DNA of 64,000 nucleotides from Phenylobacterium sp. (GTDB taxonomy: Bacteria; Pseudomonadota; Alphaproteobacteria; Caulobacterales; Caulobacteraceae). The position numbers and the translations under genes were made by a program. Below are positions 58,703 to 64,000 of this stretch, piece after piece; positions within the stretch are counted from its first letter, which is position 1; each line of letters opens with the position of its first letter. The stretch is taken from NCBI RefSeq assembly GCF_030697925.1, contig NZ_JAUYOJ010000173.1, positions 54,845-118,844 on the forward strand. The letters are read 5' to 3'. The notes under the pieces were generated by a model. It made no database searches. It saw nothing but the letters and a program-made list of their open reading frames with translations, and had not been told where the DNA came from.

Positions 58703-59512
58703 CTAATGGAGTTCGTCGTTGGGAATGTTCAGCAGTTCCCCGCAAGCCTTGCAATGAACCGCGTCGATGTCGTGGCGCTGCAGTCCGCAGGCGGGGCAGG
58801 GGAAGCGCACCTTGTAGGGACGGAACAGGGCCTGGGCCAGACGCACGAACAGGGTGATGCCGGTCAGCATGGTGACGATCGAGATCACTCGGCCCCAGGT
58901 CCCGAACAGGACGATGTCGCCGAAGCCGGTGGTGGTCAGGGTGGCGATGGTGAAATAGAGCGCGTCCACATAGCCGTTGATGCCCGGATGGACGCGGGCG
59001 AAGCTCGTATAGACAAAGCCGGTCATCACGAAGATGAAGGTGACCAGCGTCGTGGCCGCCCGGGTGACGTCTTCCCATCGTGTGTCGTCATAGCGCCGGC
59101 CGATGGTCTCCCAGAAGAACTCCGAATGGACCAGGGTCCAGAGCCTTAGCACCCGCAGGAAGGCCAGGTTGAACAGCCAGAGCGGGAACAGCAGGGTCGC
59201 CAGCACGAAGAGGTCGATCCAGGTCGAAGGGCGCTTGATCCAGTCGGTCCAGCGATCCGCCGCCAGGGCCCGTCCGCCGATGTCGAGCAACAGGACGAAG
59301 GCCACCACTAGGTCGACGATCAGGAAGGCCGGCGTCTCGCGGATGAACGGCGCGACGATGAAGAACCCGATCAACAGGATATCAATGCCGATCACGCCCA
59401 GCCGGAAGCGCACGGCCTTGGGAGTCTGGCCATGATAGAGTTCACGCAGCCGCGCGCGGACGCGAGGGCCCAGGCGGCGGCGGTCTGACTTGGCGTTGGG
59501 CACGGTCGGCAT
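58703..59512 (-). CDS. Potassium-channel-like ion channel with C-terminal zinc ribbon
   Basis: 269 residues with six predicted membrane helices: LGVIGIDILLIGFFIVAPFI, FLIVDLVVAFVLLLDIGGRA, WIDLFVLATLLFPLWLF, LAFLRVLRLWTLVHSEFFW (weakly S4-like, few arginines), TTLVTFIFVMTGFVYTS, and after the pore VISIVTMLTGITLFVRLAQA. The filter in YFTIATLTTTGFGDIV has the TTGFGD form of bacterial potassium channels. The C-terminus is a rubredoxin-like zinc ribbon with Cys239, Cys242, Cys254 and Cys257 rather than an RCK or cNMP domain. It would sit in the inner membrane with the ribbon in the cytoplasm. A 34-residue membrane protein gene follows nine bases downstream. Confidence 0.85.
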   Translation of the reverse strand: MPTVPNAKSDRRRLGPRVRARLRELYHGQTPKAVRFRLGVIGIDILLIGFFIVAPFIRETPAFLIVDLVVAFVLLLDIGGRALAADRWTDWIKRPSTWIDLFVLATLLFPLWLFNLAFLRVLRLWTLVHSEFFWETIGRRYDDTRWEDVTRAATTLVTFIFVMTGFVYTSFARVHPGINGYVDALYFTIATLTTTGFGDIVLFGTWGRVISIVTMLTGITLFVRLAQALFRPYKVRFPCPACGLQRHDIDAVHCKACGELLNIPNDELH

Positions 59513-59535
59513 AGGCTCCTAACGCCCGAACGGCC

Positions 59536-61419
59536 TCAAGCGTCGCTCTTGACGGCCTCATAGGCCTCGTTGGCTTCCAGCCACTCCAATTCAGCGGCGT
59601 CGAGCGCGGCCTGGGCCTGGTCGCGTCGACGGCCGAGATCGGCGGCCTTGGCGGGGTTCTGGGCGAAGACCTTGGGATCGGTGAGCGCCTTGTCGATCTC
59701 GACGAGAGCCTGGGTGGCGCGACCCAGCGCCGCCTCCGCGGCTTCGGCGCGGCGGCGGGCGGTGCCGGTGGGGACCTTGGCCTTCGGCGCGACGACCGGT
59801 TTCGGGGGCGCGACAGGCTCGGGCGCCTTGACCTGGGTTGGGGCCCGGCCGGCCTGCTTGGCGCGGTCGATGACGAACTTGGCGTAGTCGTCCATGTCTC
59901 CGTCGAAGGGCTCGATTCCGCCGTCCGCGGCCAGCCATAGGCGGTCGGCCACCAGCTCCATCAGCGAGCGGTCGTGGGTGATCAGGATCACCGCGCCCTC
60001 GTATTCGTTGAGCGCATCCAGCAGGGCGCGGCGGGAGTCGATGTCCAGGTGGTTGGTCGGTTCGTCGAGGATCAGGAGGTGGGGCCTCTCCATGGCCACC
60101 AGGTTGAGCAGCAGGCGCGCCCGTTCGCCGCCCGACAGGTTGTCCACCGTAGTGTCGACCTTCTGGTGGCCCAGGCCGTACTGCGCCAGACGCGCGCGGC
60201 GGCTTGCCTCTGAGGCCTCGGGCATCACCGTACGGATGATGTCCAGCGGGGTGTCGCTGGGATCCAGCGCCTCGATTTGGTGCTGGTGGAACCATCCCAC
60301 CTTGAGCCGGGGCGAGCGCTTCAGCTCGCCGGCCTGGGGCTGCAAGGCGCCGGCGATCAGCTTGGCGAAGGTCGACTTGCCCGCGCCGTTGACGCCCAGC
60401 AGGCCGATGCGGTCGTCCAGGTCCAGCCGCAGGTTCATGTGCTTGAGGATCGGCGTCTCGTCATAGCCGGCCGCCACGCCTTCCAGGCGCAGCAGCGGCG
60501 GCGCCAGCGGCCGCTCGGGTGAGGGCAGGACGAAGGGCGCGACGTGCTCGGCCACCACCGAGGAGACCGGCGGCAGCTTCTGCAGCATCTTCAGGCGCGA
60601 CTGGGCCTGGGTGGCCTTGGAGGCCTTGGCGCGGAAACGGTCGACGAAGGCCTGGAGGTGGGCGCGCTGGGCGTCGACCTTGGCCTTGTTGACCTCCTGG
60701 AGGCGCGCCTTCTCTTCGCGCTGGCGCTCGAAGCTGTCGTAGCCGCCCGCGTAGAGGGTCAGCTTGCCGTCGGCGAGATGCAGGATGTGGTCGCAGCTGT
60801 TGTTCAGAATCTCGCGGTCGTGGCTGATGATCACCGCCGTGTGCGGATATTTCTTCAGCCGGGCTTCCAGCCAGAGCGCGCCTTCCAGGTCGAGATAGTT
60901 GGTCGGTTCGTCCAGCAGCAGCAGGTCGGGCTCGGCGAACAGGGCCGCGGCCAGCGCCACGCGCATCCGCCAGCCGCCGGAGAACTCCGACATCGGCCGC
61001 GCCAGGTCGGCGTTGGAGAAGCCCAGGCCCGACAGAATCTCGGCGGCCCGCGACGGCGCGCGGTCGGCGCCGATGTCGGCCAGCCGGGCGTAGATCTCGC
61101 CCAGGTGTTCGGGCTCGGCAGTCTCCAGCTCGGCATTGAGCCGCTCGCGCTCCTCGTCGGCGGCAAGCACGGTGTCCAGCAGGGTGACCGGGGTCGCCGG
61201 ATGCTCCTGGTCCACCGAGGCGATGCGCGCCGACTTGGGGTAGGCGATCTCGCCGTCGCCGGCGTGCAGCTCGTCCAGGATCAGCTTGAACAGCGTGGTC
61301 TTGCCCACGCCGTTGCGGCCCACGAGCCCCACCATGGCGCCCACGGGGAGGCTGACGCTCGCATGGTCGAAAAACCGGCGGCCCCAGGCGTCGAAAGTCA
61401 GATCATTGATTTGCAGCAT
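59536..61419 (-). CDS. ABC-F family ATPase
   Basis: 627 residues with two ABC domains in one chain and no membrane segments. Domain 1: GLVGRNGVGKTTLFKLILDE, signature FSGGWRMRVALAAALFAEPD, LLLLDEPTNYLDLEGALWLE. The linker (about 235-290) is charged and helical, as in ABC-F ribosome factors. Domain 2: GLLGVNGAGKSTFAKLIAGA, LSGGERARLLLNLVAMERPH, LLILDEPTNHLDIDSRRALL. A C-terminal coiled coil (RRRAEAAEAALGRATQALVE; GRRDQAQAALDAAELEWLEA) places it in the Uup/YheS group. Such proteins act on stalled ribosomes. It is divergent from ndk. Confidence 0.95.
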   Translation of the reverse strand: MLQINDLTFDAWGRRFFDHASVSLPVGAMVGLVGRNGVGKTTLFKLILDELHAGDGEIAYPKSARIASVDQEHPATPVTLLDTVLAADEERERLNAELETAEPEHLGEIYARLADIGADRAPSRAAEILSGLGFSNADLARPMSEFSGGWRMRVALAAALFAEPDLLLLDEPTNYLDLEGALWLEARLKKYPHTAVIISHDREILNNSCDHILHLADGKLTLYAGGYDSFERQREEKARLQEVNKAKVDAQRAHLQAFVDRFRAKASKATQAQSRLKMLQKLPPVSSVVAEHVAPFVLPSPERPLAPPLLRLEGVAAGYDETPILKHMNLRLDLDDRIGLLGVNGAGKSTFAKLIAGALQPQAGELKRSPRLKVGWFHQHQIEALDPSDTPLDIIRTVMPEASEASRRARLAQYGLGHQKVDTTVDNLSGGERARLLLNLVAMERPHLLILDEPTNHLDIDSRRALLDALNEYEGAVILITHDRSLMELVADRLWLAADGGIEPFDGDMDDYAKFVIDRAKQAGRAPTQVKAPEPVAPPKPVVAPKAKVPTGTARRRAEAAEAALGRATQALVEIDKALTDPKVFAQNPAKAADLGRRRDQAQAALDAAELEWLEANEAYEAVKSDA

Positions 61420-61469
61420 GGCGAGGGCGGGGCCTTAGCAGAGGTCGCGGCCCATGGCGACCGCTGTGC

Positions 61470-61498
61470 TTGGCGAGGCCGCATCGTGCGGCTATAAG
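61470..61498 (+). promoter_or_regulatory. Candidate ndk promoter with overlapping hairpin
   Basis: TTGGCG (61470-61475) and TATAAG (61493-61498) are spaced by 17 bases, a good sigma-70-like arrangement for a GC-rich genome. The spacer contains a perfect 6-base inverted repeat GCCGCA/TGCGGC around TCG (61478-61492), which could be an operator. It lies 57 bases upstream of ndk and the region also serves the divergent ABC-F gene. Confidence 0.45.
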
Positions 61499-61554
61499 CC
61501 CGCCACCCCGCGCGGACCGTCCGCGTCTCCCCAATAAGAAGACAAGTCCACACA

Positions 61555-61974
61555 ATGACCGAACGCACCTTCTCGATCATCAAGCCCGACGCGACCAAGC
61601 GGAACCTGACCGGCAAAATCAACGCGGTGATCGAGGACGCCGGCCTGCGCATCGTCGCGCAACGCCGCATCCGCATGACCGAGGCCCAGGCCAAGGCGTT
61701 CTACGAAGTCCATAAGGAGCGCCCGTTCTACGGCGAGCTGGTCGAGACCATGACCTCGGCCCCGGTGGTCGTGCAGGTGCTCGAAGGCGACAATGCCGTG
61801 GCCAAGTACCGCGAAGTCATGGGCGCCACCAATCCGGAGCAGGCCGCCGCCGGCACCATCCGCAAGCTGTTCGCGCTCAATGTCGGCGAGAATTCGGTTC
61901 ATGGCTCCGACAGCCAGGACAACGCCAAGATCGAGATCGCCCAGTTCTTCACTGAAGATCAGATCGTCGGCTGA
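61555..61974 (+). CDS. ndk: Nucleoside diphosphate kinase
   Basis: 139 residues of the small cytosolic Ndk type: [20 protein letters not shown] at the start, [55 protein letters not shown] and the phosphohistidine loop [12 protein letters not shown] with the active-site His. It equilibrates nucleoside triphosphates. The gene is monocistronic with a promoter candidate upstream and a hairpin terminator about 90 bases downstream. Confidence 0.98.
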   Translation: MTERTFSIIKPDATKRNLTGKINAVIEDAGLRIVAQRRIRMTEAQAKAFYEVHKERPFYGELVETMTSAPVVVQVLEGDNAVAKYREVMGATNPEQAAAGTIRKLFALNVGENSVHGSDSQDNAKIEIAQFFTEDQIVG

Positions 61975-62065
61975 AGTTTTTCGGGAACAGGCGAAGCGTC
62001 ACCGCGTTGATGAAGGGCGCGGCGCCGAGCCCCACCCGGTCCCAGCGGACCCGCCGCGATAAACA

Positions 62066-62107
62066 GGCCCCGTTCGGCTTCCCCGCCGGGCGGGGCTTGA
62101 TTGTCTC
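62066..62107 (+). terminator. Hairpin terminator after ndk
   Basis: GCCCCG (62067-62072) pairs with CGGGGC (62091-62096), with an inner CGGC/GCCG pair, giving a long GC stem; the bases after it (TTGATTGT) are T-rich. It lies about 90 bases past the ndk stop and immediately before the next gene's ribosome-binding site, so it also insulates that gene. Confidence 0.6.
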
Positions 62108-62118
62108 CGGAGGAACCC

Positions 62119-62400
62119 ATCATCCGCAAGAACCCACCGCCTGTGACCGCCGGAACCGGCGAGCTTCGTTTCCAGGGGTTCGATGGGGCCGTCGATTACG
62201 AGATCACCGGGCAGATGAAGACCCTGGCCTCGGCCTACAGCCCGCTACGCGGCCTGTTGCGCACGGCGCCCGAGACCGCCGAGGCGCTGTTCCGGGCCGG
62301 CGACGCCGCCCTGAAGCTGGACGACGGACGCGACTGCCGCATCAAGGTGCTGGCCTACAGCGCCGGCAGCGACACGGCCTATTTCGAAATCCGGGTCTGA
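62119..62400 (+). CDS. Conserved-looking small protein with no standard start codon visible
   Basis: From codon 62119 the product is 93 residues: TAGTGELRFQGFDGAVDYEI, TGQMKTLASAYSPLRGLLRT, TAEALFRAGDAALKLDDGRD and RIKVLAYSAGSDTAYFEIRV. It looks like a compact alpha/beta protein, unknown to me. A near-perfect Shine-Dalgarno GGAGGAA (62109-62115) is followed by two ATC codons (62119, 62122) at normal spacing and no ATG, GTG or TTG. The only in-frame alternatives are a TTG at 62101, which lies in the tail of the ndk terminator before the ribosome site, and a GTG at 62143 with no ribosome site. An AUC start, like the AUU start of infC, or a base change in an original ATG is possible. Confidence 0.6.
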   Translation: MIRKNPPPVTAGTGELRFQGFDGAVDYEITGQMKTLASAYSPLRGLLRTAPETAEALFRAGDAALKLDDGRDCRIKVLAYSAGSDTAYFEIRV

Positions 62401-62407
62401 TCGGCGA

Positions 62408-62596
62408 CTACTTCGGCCGGGTGATCTGGCTCGCCCGCAAATGCGGGGAGTGGATGCGGTCGTAGTCGCTCGGCGCCTTCAATCCCAGCGCCGCGTCCAA
62501 CAGACGAAGCCCGTCCAGCCCGCGCGGCGGCGGATCGGAACTCAAGGCTTTCCAGAGGCTCAAAGCTTCTCGGCGTAGGCGTTGCTCGCGGTTCAT
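62408..62596 (-). CDS. Small basic protein of unknown function
   Basis: 62 residues from the ATG at 62596 (a longer start to 62632 is possible): REQRLRREALSLWKALSSDP, PPRGLDGLRLLDAALGLKAP and SDYDRIHSPHLRASQITRPK. It is basic, proline-rich and probably helical at the start. No family is recognised and there is no clear ribosome site, so the call is tentative. It faces the preceding small gene, with a seven-base gap between their stops. Confidence 0.4.
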   Translation of the reverse strand: MNREQRLRREALSLWKALSSDPPPRGLDGLRLLDAALGLKAPSDYDRIHSPHLRASQITRPK

Positions 62597-62651
62597 ACTC
62601 AACCCGTCCATGGTCATCGAACAGTTCCGCACCCGTGAAGTTCCATCAGAA

Positions 62652-62675
62652 CAAGGTTGAAATTCAGTAACCTTG
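62652..62675. promoter_or_regulatory. Palindrome upstream of the acyl-CoA dehydrogenase gene
   Basis: CAAGGTT (62652-62658) and AACCTTG (62669-62675) are perfect 7-base arms around a 10-base spacer, in the AT-richer 191-base gap before the acyl-CoA dehydrogenase. This suits binding of a dimeric regulator of the catabolic operon; no regulator gene is adjacent in the window. The same AAGGTT/AACCTT half-site also occurs upstream of cpaB. Confidence 0.4.
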
Positions 62676-62787
62676 GATTCGATTCAGCCTTACGCGCTGG
62701 TTTGACTCACGCACGGTCACGTTTGATCTGGCCGTTTCCAAGGGCCGCGCCATGCGCTAGCTGAACCCTTGGGCGAGGAGGAAATAG

Positions 62788-63951
62788 GTGAGCACAGCGG
62801 CCGGCGAGAGCTTCCCTGAAATCCGCGAGGCGGTGCGCAAGCTGTGCGCCCAGTTCCCGGGCGAATACTGGCGCGCGCTCGATCGCGAGCGGACCTATCC
62901 GACCGACTTCGTCACGGCCCTGACCGAGGCGGGCTTCCTGTCGGTCCTGATACCCGAGGAGTATGGCGGCTCGGGTCTTGGCCTGTCGGCGGCCACGGCG
63001 GTGCTGGAGGAAATCCACCGCTCGGGCTGCAACGGCGGCGCCTGCCACGCCCAGATGTACACCATGGGCACGGTGCTCAAGCACGGCAGCCAAGCCCAGA
63101 AGGAAGCCTATCTCCCCAAGATCGCCACCGGCGAACTGCGCCTGCAAGCGTTCGGCGTCACCGAGCCTGGGGCCGGCACCGACACCACCCGCATCTCCAC
63201 CTTCGCCAGGCGGGTCGGCGACAAGTACGTGGTCCGCGGACAAAAGATCTGGATCAGCCGGGCCGAGCATTCCGACCTCATGGTGCTGCTGGTGCGCACC
63301 ACGCCGCGCGAGCAGGCCGCCCGGTCCTCCGACGGGATGAGCGTGCTGCTGGTCGACCTGCGCCAGGCGGTGGGGAACGGCCTGACCATCCGGCCGGTGC
63401 GCACCATGCTCAACCACGCCACCACCGAGCTGTTCTTCGACGATCTGGAGGTTCCGGCCGAGAACCTGGTGGGCGAGGAGGGCAAGGGCTTCCGCTACAT
63501 CCTGGACGGCATGAACGCCGAGCGGATCCTGATCGCCGCCGAGTGTATCGGCGACGGCAAGTTCTTCATCGACCGCGCCAGCGCCTACGCCAAGGAGCGT
63601 CACGTATTCGGCCGCGCGATCGGCCAGAACCAGGGCGTCCAGTTCCCCATCGCCCGCGCCCACGTCCAGGTCAGCGCCGCCGAGCTGATGGTGCAGAAGG
63701 CCGCGGCCATGTTCGAGGCCGGCCAGCCCTGCGGCACGGAGGCCAATATGGCCAAACTTCTCGCTTCCGAAGCCTCCTGGTTCGCCGCCGACACCTGCCT
63801 GCAGACCCACGGCGGCTTCGGCTTCGCCGAGGAATACGACATAGAGCGGAAGTTCCGCGAGACCCGCCTCTACCAGGTGGCCCCGATCTCCACGAACCTG
63901 ATCCTCAGCCACGTGGGCACCCACGTGCTGGGCATGCCCAAGAGCTTCTGA
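62788..63951 (+). CDS. Acyl-CoA dehydrogenase
   Basis: 387 residues from a GTG preceded by GAGGAGGAA. The ACAD fold is complete: VTALTEAGFLSVLIPEEYGG, EIHRSGCNGGACHAQMYTMG, the FAD-binding FGVTEPGAGTDTTRI, ISRAEHSDLMVLLVRTTPRE, and the C-terminal helical domain (ERHVFGRAIGQNQGVQFPIA, QTHGGFGFAEEYDIERKFRE). It oxidises an acyl-CoA to the 2-enoyl-CoA, passing electrons to ETF. The chain-length class is not determined. The next gene, a CaiB-type CoA transferase, begins directly after its stop, so the two likely degrade a carboxylic acid together. Confidence 0.93.
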   Translation: MSTAAGESFPEIREAVRKLCAQFPGEYWRALDRERTYPTDFVTALTEAGFLSVLIPEEYGGSGLGLSAATAVLEEIHRSGCNGGACHAQMYTMGTVLKHGSQAQKEAYLPKIATGELRLQAFGVTEPGAGTDTTRISTFARRVGDKYVVRGQKIWISRAEHSDLMVLLVRTTPREQAARSSDGMSVLLVDLRQAVGNGLTIRPVRTMLNHATTELFFDDLEVPAENLVGEEGKGFRYILDGMNAERILIAAECIGDGKFFIDRASAYAKERHVFGRAIGQNQGVQFPIARAHVQVSAAELMVQKAAAMFEAGQPCGTEANMAKLLASEASWFAADTCLQTHGGFGFAEEYDIERKFRETRLYQVAPISTNLILSHVGTHVLGMPKSF

Positions 63952-64000
63952 ATGTACGACCTCCTGAAGGGCCTGCGGGTCGTCGAGGGTTCGGCCTTCG
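63952..64000 (+). CDS. CoA transferase (CaiB/BaiF, family III), N-terminus only
   Basis: The ATG directly after the acyl-CoA dehydrogenase stop opens MYDLLKGLRVVEGSAF and runs off the window. This is the usual start of family III CoA transferases, which move CoA between carboxylic acids. The TGA-ATG join means translational coupling. Only 16 residues are visible, so the assignment rests on that motif plus the ACAD neighbour. Confidence 0.75.
   Translation, partial: MYDLLKGLRVVEGSAF

Noticed and set aside
1..64000. CRISPR arrays, tRNA or rRNA genes, prophage or insertion sequences
   Set aside because: No regularly spaced repeats, no tRNA-like cloverleaf that I could recognise, and no transposase, integrase or phage structural motifs were found by eye. 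A tRNAscan or covariance search was not possible.

Overview
The window reads as a high-GC chromosomal segment (very roughly 70% GC by eye, not computed) from an alphaproteobacterium, most likely family Caulobacteraceae (Phenylobacterium- or Caulobacter-like). The reasons are two large TonB-dependent receptors, a Tad/Cpa pilus operon with Caulobacter-type components, alphaproteobacterial housekeeping order (rpsF-rpsR-rplI near dnaB; fabD-fabG-acpP-fabF-mltG-yicC-gmk; lptF-lptG-lptD-surA-pdxA; pepA-holC) and frequent 1 to 4 base stop/start overlaps. The genus is inference. No rRNA, tRNA, CRISPR, prophage or insertion sequence was recognised.

Layout: 1-615 is the 5' part of dnaB (minus strand, running off the window). 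A TonB-dependent receptor (768-3248) separates it from the ribosomal operon rpsF-rpsR-rplI (minus strand), which ends in a strong terminator. A secreted peroxiredoxin follows, then the plus-strand Tad operon cpaB-cpaC-cpaE-cpaF-tadB-tadC (5.7-12.4 kb), which has no pilin, prepilin peptidase or cpaD. Next come purC and a convergent second TonB-dependent receptor. From 16 to 24 kb lie accessory genes: a zinc-ribbon membrane protein, a flavin-binding protein, small proteins, a DsbA-like isomerase plus SDR pair divergent from an HxlR regulator with a palindromic operator between them, a HisKA_2-type sensor kinase, a gene remnant, a globin, a thioesterase and a phosphatase-like protein. From 23.9 to 28.2 kb is an ABC transporter plus AttH/CrtC-like lipocalin operon, followed by a minus-strand alcohol dehydrogenase and a lower-GC small gene.

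From 29.8 to 35.8 kb is the fatty-acid synthesis block (fabD, fabG, acpP, fabF), running into mltG, yicC and gmk: membrane precursor supply, peptidoglycan glycan termination and nucleotide metabolism. From 35.8 to 44.5 kb are small envelope and stress genes, a TetR/GST divergon, a closely packed GST-DUF3606-hydrolase-TSUP array, rsmA, a fliK-like/flhX pair and a GreA-type factor. From 44.5 to 54 kb are a DUF885 peptidase and the outer-membrane biogenesis series lptF, lptG, lptD, surA, pdxA (minus strand), which exports LPS and folds outer-membrane proteins. From 54 to 64 kb are pepA, a hydrolase, holC, an I78 inhibitor lipoprotein, an M28 peptidase, a zinc-ribbon ion channel with a 34-residue membrane microprotein, an ABC-F ATPase, ndk, two small unknown genes, an acyl-CoA dehydrogenase and the start of a CaiB-type CoA transferase.

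No large undescribed system is evident. The points most worth a second look are: a gene that seems to lack any AUG/GUG/UUG start after a strong Shine-Dalgarno (62119), two copies of one palindromic intergenic element (29517 and 57041), three convergent gene pairs whose stops interlock on the single tetranucleotide CTAG, the channel plus microprotein pair, the isolated fliK/flhX pair, a truncated prolyl oligopeptidase remnant, and several palindromic operators beside identifiable regulators or promoters.
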